A DNA stretch of 64,000 bases from Mesostigma viride. Its lineage: Eukaryota > Streptophyta > Mesostigmatophyceae > Mesostigmatales > Mesostigmataceae. Each line of letters begins with the position of its first letter. Position 1 is the first letter of the stretch. Shown here in pieces: positions 1-10,090 of this stretch. The position numbers were made by a program, and so were the translations under genes. Under the pieces are notes generated by a model, which searched no databases, was not told the origin of the DNA, and worked only from the letters and a program-made list of their open reading frames with translations. The stretch spans positions 1-64,000 of the forward strand of contig RPFO01001241.1 in assembly GCA_009746045.1 (NCBI GenBank), written 5' to 3'.

Positions 1-5
1 CGTCC

Positions 6-2646
6 ATGGCCCCCGTGGCCGAGACGCTTCAGAACAAGGTGTGGTGGAAGGGGGTTTGTCTGATCGTGGGCGACTGGTGTTATCGCACGGGGGGCGACGA
101 GCGACGGGCGAAACACGAGATTCTATTGCACCGATTGAGCGACGCGCTATCGGGGTTGGCGAGTCACGAGTTTTTCGTCGACCTGTTCGCGAACGGGACG
201 CTACCCCGCGCGAGTCAAGTGGTGGCCAATGTGGACAAGATCCGGTTCTGGGTGAGGGGAAAAAACTCGGACGAGTTGGAGCTCGACGGGGAGAAAGTCT
301 CGTGTTTGACCATGCGAAGGGAGTTTTGGGAGTCGATGGAAGAGGAGGGGTTTCTCGACAAATCGAAGAACGCCACCTTCACTCCCGTGCTTTCCATCGT
401 CCCTCTGCGCGGTCGAGGCGACGGCGACGGGGACGACGGGGGCGAGGGGGAACACGAGTTGAGCGAGGAGGAAAGAACGGAGAGGATCCAGTTCGTCCTT
501 CGCCTGGCCGCTCACGATTTCGCGTTCTCGAGTTTTTTCAACGAGCACAATTACTCCATCGACTCTCTTCGCTACGGCGAGGACCTGAGCGACCCGACGT
601 GGATGGACGGCGGCAACCCGGATTGGAACGTCGCCACCATGACCAAGGAGAAGGCGGAGGACGCCAGGACGAGCGGGCTTACGTTCGACAACTCCGGCAG
701 GGGGGATATGGCGGAAGACGCGGAGGACGGTGTGCAATCGGCGCTGGATTTCCTGGTGTCCGCCATGAAACACAAGAGCTACAAGGAGATGTTCGTGGCG
801 CTGTTCTCGGACGACGTGACACTACCGCTGCGTAGGGAGCTTGACAAGGGCTACAAGTCTCGAGCTCACGATCTGTATTCGCGCGAGTACGCGGCGCTGT
901 GGACTTCGGACCCTGGCGCGAACCGCAGAAAGCAGACGGCTCGCAACCGCGGGCTGGTTCACGCCATATTCAAATCGATCAACATCGGCGTGCGCGTGCC
1001 CAAATCCTCGAACACGTTCGTGTATCTGAAACCCTACGAGATGGTGTGTCAACTGTGGAAGATCGTGCACATCTTCGAGGGAGACAAGTCCCTGTTGGGC
1101 GAACCTCGGTACATCCCGGAACGACAGGGCGAAGGGTACACCTACGAGAAGTCGGACAACGTGCTCGTCGCGGACCCGCACTACAACGGCGACCATTTCC
1201 CGGTGAATTTCCGCGACATCGTTTCCGGTTTGAAAAAACGGGGAAGCGAGGTCACGAAGTCCTACGAGACGAAAGAGAGGGTCCCAGAAATTCGTTTATT
1301 GAATTCGCAGAGACGGGAGAGCAACCTAGGATCCTCTCCGTTCACTCCGAACAGCTCCTACTTCAAGATGTTCCTGAAAAGCCTTCCTCCGAGTTTCGTG
1401 AACGGCAAGACCATCATAATGGACGGCGCGTCGTACCATTCCCCCCCACGGCTTCCGAGCTCGGCAAGAACAAAGCCCTGCCCGACGCCTCGCGCGTCTT
1501 CCCCATCGGGGAGTTGAGCGAGAACGCCAGGATGCTGAGGGGGAGAGGGGCGGGCGACGGGTTGCTCTTACCGCCGACCGAGAACTCGTGGCAGTCCCGC
1601 TCGCTCGCCCTGGTCTTCACTCCTCCCTACTCTCCCGAGTTCAACCCCATCGAGCTGGCTTTCAACGTGGGAAAACACTACGTTCGGCAGCAGACGTCGC
1701 GCAACAAGCGCAGTCGCAAAAACCTCTCCATCGCCATCATCAACGCGTTTCATCAACACATTCGACCGCACGCGGTGAAGAACTTCATTCTGTGTTCCGG
1801 ATTCAGCTCCGTCGAGCGCATGGTCCGCCACGTGGACGGGAAGCGGCGAGGGTGCACGGCCCGGTTCGTGGAAGGCAAGTTCCCCGACCCGTCGAAACCG
1901 GCGAAAACGTCGAACCAGGTGCACGACTATCGCAACCCCGAGATGAAGGACGTGGCGGACTATGAGGCGGATCCGGAAGCCAGTCCCCGTCTCATGCTCG
2001 AGCGATACCCCAAGTTGACGCTCTGCCCCCGGACGCCCGTGACGCGAGAATCGTCGCGGACGGGGCCGCGTGTCGAAAGAGATCGGCGAAAGAGTACGCG
2101 CAGGGAGACCTCGTCCGGTACCACACCGGTAGGAGCGGCGCGACGGACGAGAACACGCGATGGAGGAGAGCGGAGGTCGTCGCCGTGCCTACCCCCACCG
2201 ACCATCCGCGGGCCGACCCGAGCTTCACCAAGTTTCCGTACGGCGTCATGCACAACCCGTGGATCCGGATCAAGGACCTGGAGACGGGGAAGGAGCTCCC
2301 CTGCATGGTCAGTCACCTGCGGCCGGACTCTTCGGTCCTGCGAAGGCTGCGAGACGAGACGACCCGCGTGCAAACGGAGATACGAAATGCGGAACAGAAG
2401 ATCGTGGAGAGCCGCGAAAACGACCGGATCGACTTCATGAACCAGGAGCTCCAGAAGACGCAGGACAAAGTCAGAGAGGCCGGAGAGCGGCAGGTGAAGA
2501 AGTTCTCCACCCAGCAGCGGAAAGCGATCAAGGATTACGACAAGACCGTGCAGGAGGAAGGAGAGAAGGCTCTCGTCGTCCGTCTGGACGGCATCCGACG
2601 TTCACGCGTCACACATCTTCCCACCGTGTACGCGGAATTCTTTTAG
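6..2646 (+). CDS. DDE transposase/integrase-like protein, frameshifted
   Basis: A long protein spread over three frames. The first frame (from ATG 6) carries a MDGASYH motif near its end. The second carries TPPYSPEFNPIE, the diagnostic Asp and Pro-x-Glu blocks of IS630/Tc1-mariner (DDE_3) transposases. The third, from about 2030, holds a QGDLVRYH...HLRPD stretch like an integrase C-terminal SH3-type fold, then a coiled coil of about 100 residues. Frames change at a C7 run (1441-1447) and a C5 run (2026-2030), each by one missing base. The N-terminal 450 residues are unlike short transposases and the first catalytic Asp is not obvious. No terminal inverted repeats are visible because the window starts here. 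Function is inferred from motifs only. Confidence 0.6.
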
Positions 2647-2762
2647 CTGCGGCTCCTCGCGCGGCTCCCCGCCCCCTGTTCCTCCCCGTGCATCTGGTCT
2701 CGCGCCATTCGATACAGGTAGTACAGCACGACCGCCGTCGTCGAAGCGGCCAGCAGAATCAT
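2643..2762 (-). CDS. 39-residue single-pass membrane microprotein
   Basis: A 39-codon reading frame from an ATG on the minus strand. Residues 2-18 form one hydrophobic helix ending in Tyr-Arg, followed by a charged Arg/Ser/Glu tail, so an N-out or N-in single-pass protein is expected. It fills the gap between the transposase-like gene, whose stop it overlaps convergently, and the next rightward gene. Tiny membrane proteins of this shape are common in large DNA virus particles. No homologue is recognised and the frame could be chance. Confidence 0.45.
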   Translation of the reverse strand: MILLAASTTAVVLYYLYRMARDQMHGEEQGAGSRARSRS

Positions 2763-2815
2763 GGTTTCTCACGAATACGCAAAAAAAATCTCGTTCCAAT
2801 TCTATACGCACCATC

Positions 2816-3151
2816 ATGCCTAGGGGAAGTTATAGACAGGTCATGAACGGCACCGCGACACGTACGTCGGGCGGTCTGACCGCGAAAGATCTGGAGAGGA
2901 GGTCGGACGGAAACGGAGGGTACCGTATCGTATCGCGGAAGAAGAGCGCCGTCGCCTCGCGCAACTTCGGCAAAACGATCGGGCCTTGGAACGAACTCGT
3001 CAGCTCCGTCCACGAACGCAAGGGGGGTCCACTCGGGGACTCCATGGTGGAGGCGAAACGCCTCCGCGACATGGAGTTGAGGAAGCTGGGCCTGAGCAAC
3101 ACGGTGGATAACCGTCGCCGGGCCGTGGAGCACCTCCTGCGCCGCGTGTAA
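2816..3151 (+). CDS. Small basic protein, hypothetical
   Basis: 111 residues, basic, no membrane segment. The middle part (PWNELVSSVHERKGG...) loosely resembles the short basic proteins with a W-x-x-x-V segment found in many giant viruses, often virion-associated DNA-binding candidates. The start is the first ATG after an AT-rich stretch. The 3' side is followed by an AT-rich segment with AATAAA before the next gene. Function unknown. Confidence 0.7.
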   Translation: MPRGSYRQVMNGTATRTSGGLTAKDLERRSDGNGGYRIVSRKKSAVASRNFGKTIGPWNELVSSVHERKGGPLGDSMVEAKRLRDMELRKLGLSNTVDNRRRAVEHLLRRV

Positions 3152-3210
3152 ATGATTAGTCTTACCAGCCAATAAAATTTTGTGATTACTAAATAACGAA
3201 AAAAACTACC

Positions 3211-3705
3211 ATGGCCGAGAGCGAGGACACGCGAAAACCCGTCGTGTTCGTCGATCTGGACCAGTGTTCCAAGGATGCGGGGTGTCTTAGAGCAGACCTG
3301 TGTCGAGTGGTGGCATATTGCGGGAGGGCGTACACGGGTCCGACGCCCAAAGGTGCCGAAATCATGCAATCCGACTCGATGATGCGAGAAGCCGCGGACT
3401 CGTTATTTCACTACGACCTCGGACGAAGAGTGCGAGGCCGAGAAATAACGGACCGCGACACCGTTTACATCTTGTCGCGAGACGCCTCTTGGCACAACGC
3501 GCTCGTGCATCTCAAGGACGACGGGATCCCGAACGTCTCCATGTGCACCCGGTTGTCGGATTTTCCTTCTTCGATGATCGACGTCGCCCCTCCGGCCCCG
3601 TTGCCCAAAAGCGCGAAAGCCCTGCAAAACTATATAGCGAACAACGTCGCGCCCGACGACCGCGAGCGGTGGTGGTGCAATTTAAAGAGCACCGTCGGCG
3701 AATAA
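3211..3705 (+). CDS. PIN/NYN-like domain protein
   Basis: 164 residues. Early FVDLDQ, a central AADSLFHYDLG block and a later YILSRD block followed by an alternating helix are the spaced acidic motifs of PIN/NYN-type metal-dependent nuclease folds. That suggests an RNase or RNA-processing role, but catalysis is inferred only from the motif layout. Cytosolic, no membrane segment. It lies in a run of rightward genes with short spacers. An AT-rich leader ending in AAAAAAACTACC precedes the ATG. Confidence 0.6.
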   Translation: MAESEDTRKPVVFVDLDQCSKDAGCLRADLCRVVAYCGRAYTGPTPKGAEIMQSDSMMREAADSLFHYDLGRRVRGREITDRDTVYILSRDASWHNALVHLKDDGIPNVSMCTRLSDFPSSMIDVAPPAPLPKSAKALQNYIANNVAPDDRERWWCNLKSTVGE

Positions 3706-3737
3706 ACGGAATTTATGTCGGCGTCATATAAGTAGAG

Positions 3738-3971
3738 ATGCTGGGACTCGCGATATTGTTGATGGTTCTCTTCATCATATTCGTGTCCGAGGCGATGGCG
3801 AGGAGAACCTCGTACCGTGCCTGTTGTCACCAGAGGTTCAAGGAGAAACTGGACGACCCGCGCGGGTGGCTCTGGATGACCAGGAGGACCATCGACCAGG
3901 GACCGTTCGTCGAGACACAACTGGCCTTGAGGCCGCCCGAAACCGTCGGGATCGGTGGTAATGTTTTCTAA
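3738..3971 (+). CDS. Single-pass membrane protein, hypothetical
   Basis: 77 residues with a strong N-terminal hydrophobic helix (residues 2-19) and a hydrophilic, Arg-rich tail. The ATG follows a CATATAAG box by a few bases, the late-type arrangement seen on neighbouring virion genes. No homologue recognised. Probably a virion inner-membrane component. Confidence 0.65.
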   Translation: MLGLAILLMVLFIIFVSEAMARRTSYRACCHQRFKEKLDDPRGWLWMTRRTIDQGPFVETQLALRPPETVGIGGNVF

Positions 3972-3978
3972 TTGCTAA

Positions 3979-3984
3979 TATATA
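3979..3984 (+). promoter_or_regulatory. TATATA late-type promoter element
   Basis: TATATA lies ten bases upstream of the ATG at 3994. It favours that start over an upstream in-frame extension of the downstream frame. Confidence 0.5.
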
Positions 3985-3993
3985 CGCGCATTC

Positions 3994-4427
3994 ATGAACT
4001 ACGCGTCCGAACCATCCAACCCTTTGCTCGAAACGAGTCCGTCGATGCCGTACGACTCCGGCGGGGGGTCGCATCCGGTCCTAGCCCCGGGGACGTCCAA
4101 ATCCACGAGACTCCCTCCCTCGCGGTCCAAAAGGGTCGCGATTTCGACGTGCAATTAGACAACAGCGTCGGCTTTCCCGTGACTCCGGATCAGATGTCTA
4201 GCTACGTCACACTGGGCGGTAGGTTCGACCCGTCTATCGAGAGCATGCGCATCAAGGGGGGCGTCGTCGCCGCGAACAACAATCGCACGATCACGCTCGA
4301 CGACAGGAACTTGGCGCCTTACATGAACATGTATTGGGATCAGACGAAACGGGAAGACAGGTATCTGTTCTTCCCGATCGTCACGAGCACGCAGAAACCG
4401 CCTCCAGCGGAGAGACCGGTAAATTAA
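3994..4427 (+). CDS. Hypothetical virion-type protein, one frameshift
   Basis: The frame opened by ATG 3994 (MNYASEPSNPLLETSP...) stops early. The plausible continuation (GDVQIHETPS... to the stop at 4427) is in another frame, reached at a G6 run (4063-4068) that is one base short. The continuation could be read alone from a non-ATG codon near 3972, but its first residues look non-coding and the TATATA box points to 3994. About 144 residues, no membrane helix, family unknown. It is followed 27 bases later by another TATATA-driven gene. Confidence 0.6.
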
Positions 4428-4440
4428 TCTTTACAATCAT

Positions 4441-4446
4441 TATATA
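4441..4446 (+). promoter_or_regulatory. TATATA late-type promoter element
   Basis: TATATAT ends eight bases before the ATG at 4455, the tightest example of the spacing seen upstream of structural genes in this window. Confidence 0.5.
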
Positions 4447-4454
4447 TCCAGGAG

Positions 4455-5897
4455 ATGTTGGCCGTGTTCTCCGCCGTCGCTATCGCCGGATACGTCTTAC
4501 GCCCTACTACCGCTAGCAAGCCGCCCAGAGCGGCGGACACGGATCTAGAGGAGTTAGATATGGGCGGCCGTTTCCTGAAACCCGTCATTCGCGCGCCCTA
4601 CACTCAGATGCTCCCCATGGCCGAGAACCAGACCAAGTACCCTGCCCCCGTCACGAACCCGGACTGCGTCAACCTCGGGGATTCGCTAGGCTACCCGATG
4701 GTCCCGCTGTACACGTCCCGAGGCGGGTACGGGCCCGCAGAGCCCGACTACCTGTCCGCCCCCGGTGCCATACCGGGCATGGGGCGGAACAGCTCGCTGC
4801 TGAAAATGCACGTCGAACCTCCTAAAGATAAACGACGTCGCAAGACGGAATTCAAGAAGACGGAGGAGAACGAGCTTTGGAAAAAATCGCGGCCGGGTGC
4901 CGAGCCGATGACCACGAAGCCGGTCGTCGAGACGCAACAATTCCACGGCAGATTCACATCAGATCGCCGACGAGGTTATGACAACACGCTAGCGGCCACG
5001 GGGACGCGGTCGCACTTGTTGCCGAACGTCAAGGACAACCTGATCGTGAATTACATGACGCCGGACCCGACGTTCATCATCGCGAAACCGAATCCTCAGC
5101 AGGCTCAGATCGATCAGCCGAAGCTTTCCGTGCACCTGGACGGCTTGAGTCGCGCCGCTCGCGCCGGAGTCGCGGGCGGTCTGGGACACATGAGCGAGGA
5201 GATCAACGACCGGATGACGGAAAAAACGTTCCTGGAGACGACCGTTCTTCCGGAAAGGGCCAAGGTCGTGGGGGGCGTGAAACCGCTGTACGACGGCACG
5301 GGGCAGAACGTCAAGCGGTGGACGGAAATGCAGTTACATTCTAGACCGGACCCGAAGCGCGCCATGGTGTTGGACGCTCTCGAGAAACACCAGGCGCCGG
5401 ATGCCAAGGACTTTTTCGTCCCGTTGCAACTCGGCGCTCGTCTCGGCGTGAACCCGATCGGTCCGACGAATCCCAGGACCATCGAGAACGACGTCCGCAA
5501 CACCTCGTACGAGACGATGGGCGTAACCGTGAGAGAGGAGGAGTACTGGCACGACAGCCGGATGCAGTTCCAGGAGGCCAAGATATACGAAAACAGGACC
5601 TCGGGCGCCGACCGCCAGCCGGAGGAGTTGCTCGTGGGTCCCGACGTCCTCGAAACGACCCGCTTGAGATCCATCACGGGCGACCAGCTCGCGGCGGTCG
5701 CCAAGCCACCGGCCGACTTCACGCGCAACGCCATCACGCGCAACGGCATGGGCCTGTGGGTGTCCAAGCCGGCCGAGGCCCGCTTCGAAATCGCCGACTT
5801 GCAGCACTCGGTGGGGCCCGAATCCAACAGTCTGGTGTACGGACCGACGCAAAACAATCCCGTCCACATTCCGAACATCAACCAGCCTTCAGTGTAG
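4455..5897 (+). CDS. Membrane-anchored virion protein, DUF5899-like
   Basis: 480 residues. Residues 1-16 form a hydrophobic anchor. The rest is a long hydrophilic body rich in Pro, Asn and Arg with repeated NP and GP turns. This build (short N-terminal anchor, extended soluble body) and segments such as the LGYPM block resemble the DUF5899 proteins found in several giant-virus groups, thought to be virion components. I offer that as a likely but unconfirmed match. It starts directly after a TATATA box and its 3' end overlaps the convergent acidic gene by 20 bases. Confidence 0.65.
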   Translation: MLAVFSAVAIAGYVLRPTTASKPPRAADTDLEELDMGGRFLKPVIRAPYTQMLPMAENQTKYPAPVTNPDCVNLGDSLGYPMVPLYTSRGGYGPAEPDYLSAPGAIPGMGRNSSLLKMHVEPPKDKRRRKTEFKKTEENELWKKSRPGAEPMTTKPVVETQQFHGRFTSDRRRGYDNTLAATGTRSHLLPNVKDNLIVNYMTPDPTFIIAKPNPQQAQIDQPKLSVHLDGLSRAARAGVAGGLGHMSEEINDRMTEKTFLETTVLPERAKVVGGVKPLYDGTGQNVKRWTEMQLHSRPDPKRAMVLDALEKHQAPDAKDFFVPLQLGARLGVNPIGPTNPRTIENDVRNTSYETMGVTVREEEYWHDSRMQFQEAKIYENRTSGADRQPEELLVGPDVLETTRLRSITGDQLAAVAKPPADFTRNAITRNGMGLWVSKPAEARFEIADLQHSVGPESNSLVYGPTQNNPVHIPNINQPSV

Positions 5898-6264
5898 AGT
5901 CATCGTCGTCCCCCGAGTCGTCGACATCGGTGGACGATTCGTCCACGTATTCCTCCTCGTCCTCCGTTTCCTCCTCGTCATCGTCCAATTCCTCCTCGTC
6001 CTCGTTACCCTCCTCGTCGTCATCCTCTTGCGACGGTTCCTCGTCGTCGATGAAACTGCTTTCGTACTCGTCGTCTTCTTCCCCTTCATCCGACTCGCCG
6101 TCCTCGTGCGAGGAATCGTCATAGCCCCCGTCCTCGTCGTCGTCCTCGTCGTACTCGTCGTCCTTGAAATCGTCGACGGGGGTCTCCACCGGTTCATAAA
6201 GCTTCGGCTTCTTCACGACGCGGCCGGACCGAGTGCGCATGGGCTCCTGATTCGTATCGTCCAT
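5878..6264 (-). CDS. Highly acidic Asp/Glu-rich protein
   Basis: 128 residues from the ATG at 6264. An N-terminal RTRSGRVVKKPK block is followed by about 80 residues of almost uninterrupted Asp/Glu. The basic hook plus acidic tail resembles histone-chaperone or chromatin-associated proteins and occurs in other giant viruses. An upstream extension is excluded because this ATG directly follows a TATAATATGG box. The GA-rich repetitive coding strand explains several spurious overlapping frames here. Confidence 0.65.
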   Translation of the reverse strand: MDDTNQEPMRTRSGRVVKKPKLYEPVETPVDDFKDDEYDEDDDEDGGYDDSSHEDGESDEGEEDDEYESSFIDDEEPSQEDDDEEGNEDEEELDDDEEETEDEEEYVDESSTDVDDSGDDDDSTLKAG

Positions 6265-6353
6265 ATTATACTTGTTTGTAATAGGAAACTTTTTTTTTTG
6301 GCCCGAATGGTCGAGCGTCCGTTTTTTTCTTTTCAGTACTATATATCGCTCGT

Positions 6354-7880
6354 ATGGCAGCACCAGCACCAGGAACTGGCGGAGGGTATCCGTTCTTTAC
6401 CAACATCCCCACTCCCGTAGTGCGTTCCCCGGAATCGCAACAGAGAGTGGACGAACTCGCCGGCAAAGTGTTCACGGGGTACGAACTGCAAAAGCTGCGG
6501 ACGTACATCCCCAACCTCCGGTTCACTGCCGACGAGGCTAACCTCATCTCACACAACATGTACGGCGATGGAGACCAGAACAGGGCCCCGGGCGGAGCAC
6601 AGGACGCGTCGTTGCAAACGAAACTGAGGAATTTCATCGGGTCGGTGTACGTCTACGATATCCTCACGAGTCTGATGCGCGACATCTCGGAGCGCGTCAG
6701 GAGGGCTGTGGACGAAGGCGTTCTGGACACTGACAGGGGCGAGATCGGGAAGCTCGTGAACGCTCTACGAGGATTCGTCGCGGTCGAACACGAGGACGGA
6801 TTACCCGACCCAGGCGCTGCCGCGTTAAACACTAGGGTGTTTCTCCAGCGCATTTCACCGACGGTTCTCGCGAGAATCCGAAACCTCGCGGGTAATTGGA
6901 ATAACGTCGTCACCGCTGGAATGGCGAACATACAGACGGAGGAGCTTGCAGGCGTGTATCGAGTCGGGCCGAGCGGTTTGATGAGTGGGGCCGGGTACGC
7001 GTTCCCCGAAAAGATCCAGGCGATCGTTCTCCAGGCCGACAATCTTCCCTCTTTTAACACGCTCGTCCCGCCCCCCCCGCCCCTCGTGGGTGCGGCGCCG
7101 CCAATATTCCCGTCAGATGACAGCATCCCGTCGAATCTGTTGAGACAGCTCACACAGGATACGATCGACCCTACCATGCTTTCCATGCTCCACCGTAAGA
7201 AAATGCAGGCTTTGATGCTCGACAACGTCGTGACCAACGCTGGTGTCACGGCTGGTGATCGAGCGAATACCGATTGGGCACCGGCGGGTAGAGCAGGTTT
7301 TCCTAATGGGTTCCCCGTGAATCCACCACGCGCAGGTTTGCATAATAATATTTGGAGCCAAGGCGGTCTCGTTAAGGGGTTTCCGAACGTGATCCAGAAG
7401 TTCATCCGCATGGACGTGCTCATGTTCAACCGCATGCGGATCATGATTCTGAACGAGATCGACAGGTACTGGAAGAATGCGGGCTCGCTTTCTAATATCA
7501 GCAACTTGAGCGCCAACGATCCCACGAAGAACCTGTTGAGGTTGATGGATGCCGACTACAGGGTGAGCGGGGTGCCGACTCCTCAATGCGGGCCGGGCAG
7601 CTCTGCCGTGTTCTATAATCGCGACCCCAGCGGTCTTCGCGGGTACCTGGCGCGTGTCGTCCCGCCGTACATTGTGGCCGCAGACGGAACCATGGTCGAG
7701 AACCCCGAGGCGGTCTTTGGGCCCGTGTGTCAGCGCCGACAGGGTATCCCCGACCTGGTGTCGACATATCCAACAGGCGGACCCGGTCAGTCGTCGAATC
7801 TGATTTCCAGCCATCTCATGGGCGCGAAGAAGACGAGGCGCAAGTCCGCGCCGAAGAAGAAAACGTCTCGCCGGAAGTAG
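6354..7880 (+). CDS. Large conserved hypothetical protein, paralogue A
   Basis: 508 residues, first of a tandem pair. Conserved blocks shared with the next gene are an N-terminal YPF(F/Y)TNIPTP...SQ.RVD, then YE.QKLRTYIPN, a central YVYDIL segment, and a C-terminal VENP...GP.C followed by YPTGGPG.SSN and a Lys/Arg-rich tail. No membrane helix and no known catalytic motif. A TATATC box lies eight bases upstream and the position among virion-type genes suggests a structural role. An internal C8 run (7071-7078) is in frame here. Family not recognised. Confidence 0.75.
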   Translation: MAAPAPGTGGGYPFFTNIPTPVVRSPESQQRVDELAGKVFTGYELQKLRTYIPNLRFTADEANLISHNMYGDGDQNRAPGGAQDASLQTKLRNFIGSVYVYDILTSLMRDISERVRRAVDEGVLDTDRGEIGKLVNALRGFVAVEHEDGLPDPGAAALNTRVFLQRISPTVLARIRNLAGNWNNVVTAGMANIQTEELAGVYRVGPSGLMSGAGYAFPEKIQAIVLQADNLPSFNTLVPPPPPLVGAAPPIFPSDDSIPSNLLRQLTQDTIDPTMLSMLHRKKMQALMLDNVVTNAGVTAGDRANTDWAPAGRAGFPNGFPVNPPRAGLHNNIWSQGGLVKGFPNVIQKFIRMDVLMFNRMRIMILNEIDRYWKNAGSLSNISNLSANDPTKNLLRLMDADYRVSGVPTPQCGPGSSAVFYNRDPSGLRGYLARVVPPYIVAADGTMVENPEAVFGPVCQRRQGIPDLVSTYPTGGPGQSSNLISSHLMGAKKTRRKSAPKKKTSRRK

Positions 7881-7914
7881 AGGTGGAGTGGGACGATTAT
7901 TTTCTTTCGTGCAT

Positions 7915-7920
7915 TATATA
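7915..7920 (+). promoter_or_regulatory. TATATA late-type promoter element
   Basis: TATATA ends seven bases before the ATG at 7928, between the two tandem paralogues, so each copy appears to have its own promoter. Confidence 0.5.
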
Positions 7921-7927
7921 CTGCTAG

Positions 7928-9402
7928 ATGGCATCGGGGTACCCCTTCTATACTAATATCCCGACTCCCACGAGTCGCTCTCCTCAGTCGCAAGCCAGGG
8001 TCGATGATCTGGCCTTGAAGTTCTTCACGACATACGAGATCCAAAAGTTGAGGACGTACATTCCCAACATCCGGTTTCGCGCCGAGGAAGCGAATTTGTA
8101 TAAACACAACATCATCGACGAACCACAGGGTCAGCTGAGTCAACAGTTGAGATGGAGGGTGTGTCAGTTCACGGCTTGCATGTACGTGTACGATATCCTT
8201 ACCAATCTGATGCGCGATCTCGCACAACGCGTGCGTAATGCGACCAGCACGGGGGTATTGGACACTAGCAGGGCGGAAATGGGCAAGCTCGCCAACACCC
8301 TTCGCGGTTTCGTCGCCTATGAAAATCCGGTGGGCCTGTCTCAGGGCAGTGAAAACGTTCGCAGAGGTATTCTTAACATCGCCGACTTCATCAGAAATAT
8401 AAACGAATACGTTCATCTCGGAAAACTCCCGATCGAACAACTAAGGTCCGCCCCGTTGTTAGATATTGCAGGCGGCGCTGTTAGTTTCGTAATGGGTGCA
8501 AATAATGACCCCTTAGACCCCGCTGGAAATCCTGGATATAGGGATGTACCGGTAATGGGTCTGGACAACTTGCGCCAGACGGTCCGAATCACCGCATATA
8601 AAAACCAACGCGCGACGGTTCCCGTGTTCAATGCCAGGACATCAACGCCTGCTAGCGAGGTAAGCGACGACTGTTTACCGTCTCGTCTCATTTCCCTCCT
8701 CACGGATCCCTATATCACTAGGCCCGGTGCCAACGGCGCCGTGATGAACGATTTCTCCAAACATCACAGGGACCGTTTCAAGGCATTGGGGGTCGACTAT
8801 TGGGAAAACGATAACGATTTCAACAACAATGACGATGTACCCGTCGGGAACGGTAACTTGATGTATCCCAACAACCTGGTTGGGGGGCCGTCCAACCCAT
8901 CCCCTTCGAAAACGTCGTCCGGAAGTTCATTCGCCGCGACATGTTGGCGTTCAACCGCCTGAGGCTCGATTTGCTCGCCCTTATCGACCAATGGTGGAGG
9001 AACCACGGCGTCTTGCAAACTGTGGGCACAGATGATAGAGACAGGCCCCAAATCAGCCTGGCCCGCATGATGAACGTTGACTACAAGGTCAGCGGGATTC
9101 CCGGGCAGTGCGGACGTGGCAGCGCCCCGGTCTTCTTCAATATCGACCCGTACGGTCCCGATGGCGAATACGCTCGTATCGTGGACCCGTACATCCGCGG
9201 TCCGGATGGCAGCATGGTGGAGAACCCGTTGGCCAGGGTCGGTCCGATCTGCATGCGGCGAATGGGCGAGTCCGACCTGATGTCCGGATATCCGACCGGC
9301 GGCCCGGGCCCGAGTTCTAACATGGCCACCTCGCATCTGATGGGCGCGCACAGGCGCCGGCGCGTGTCCAAGAAACGCGCGACCAAACGCGGGCGAAAGT
9401 AA
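7928..9402 (+). CDS. Large conserved hypothetical protein, paralogue B, one frameshift
   Basis: Second copy of the tandem pair, about 490 residues over two frames. The first frame ends at 8962 in nonsense. The continuation (RLDLLALID... to a basic tail at 9402) matches the paralogue, and the switch is at a G6 run (8882-8887) that is one base short. N- and C-terminal blocks are conserved with copy A while the middle has diverged and shortened. That is old duplication rather than recent copying. Function unknown, probably structural. Confidence 0.7.
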
Positions 9403-9440
9403 TCTGCGCGAGGTGTGATCTCGGCGGCGTGCGAAACGAG

Positions 9441-10022
9441 ATGTCGACGTACTCGGAACGTTTCGCCGAAATGAATCAGAGGGCGGAGGAGAGACTGTGT
9501 GCCATGAAGAGGAGGTGCAGGGAGAGAATGGAAAACAAGCTCGTGAAGACGGGTAAAGTGACAAACTTCAGCATATTCAGCGGCAAGATGAGGAAGGACG
9601 TGTCGTTGACGGACTCGGAGTCTCGCGTGATCGAGGAGTTTAAACGCGCGGGTGTGCGAGCGCTCGGGGGCGAGACTTGTCACAAATGGTGCGCCGAGTC
9701 GGCTCCGATGTCCGGATGGTGTCTCTGCACCGTGTGCAATCTCCCGATGCCCGCCTCCAAAGTCGAGTTTTCGAAATCCGAGGGCGTTTACAACGTCGTG
9801 TGGTTTTATCACGTCGAATGCTATCTGCACATCACCGACCAGAGCATCCTCCACCATCCGAGAGACCGCGGCGTTCGTAGGTACGACCTCGAACCTCGCG
9901 AGACATTCGAAGAAAGAGAGGCGACGAGTCGCGACGACGCGAAACAGGAGTTGGTGGAAAAGGAGGAAGGGAAGATCGACCATTGGGATTTGGACAAACC
10001 TGACAGAGTAGATTACGATTGA
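9441..10022 (+). CDS. Zinc-finger protein, PARP-finger-like
   Basis: 193 residues from ATG 9441. A central CTVC...W(F)YHVEC block gives a C-x2-C ... H-x2-C ligand set with a W before the His, the pattern of PARP-type and related nick-sensing zinc fingers. The N-terminal third is a basic amphipathic helix and the C-terminal third is charged. A nucleic-acid-binding role is inferred. A near-perfect hairpin begins four bases after the stop. Confidence 0.55.
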   Translation: MSTYSERFAEMNQRAEERLCAMKRRCRERMENKLVKTGKVTNFSIFSGKMRKDVSLTDSESRVIEEFKRAGVRALGGETCHKWCAESAPMSGWCLCTVCNLPMPASKVEFSKSEGVYNVVWFYHVECYLHITDQSILHHPRDRGVRRYDLEPRETFEEREATSRDDAKQELVEKEEGKIDHWDLDKPDRVDYD

Positions 10023-10025
10023 CTG

Positions 10026-10051
10026 TTTTAACGATCGTTCGTTCGTTAAAA
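10026..10051 (+). terminator. 3' hairpin after the zinc-finger gene
   Basis: Nine-base arms TTTTAACGA and TCGTTAAAA flank an eight-base loop, four bases beyond the stop at 10022. Giant viruses often end transcripts at such palindromes. Confidence 0.55.
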
Positions 10052-10090
10052 ACCCGTAAAAGTTTGTATCAGTAGAATAAGAAAAGGGAG

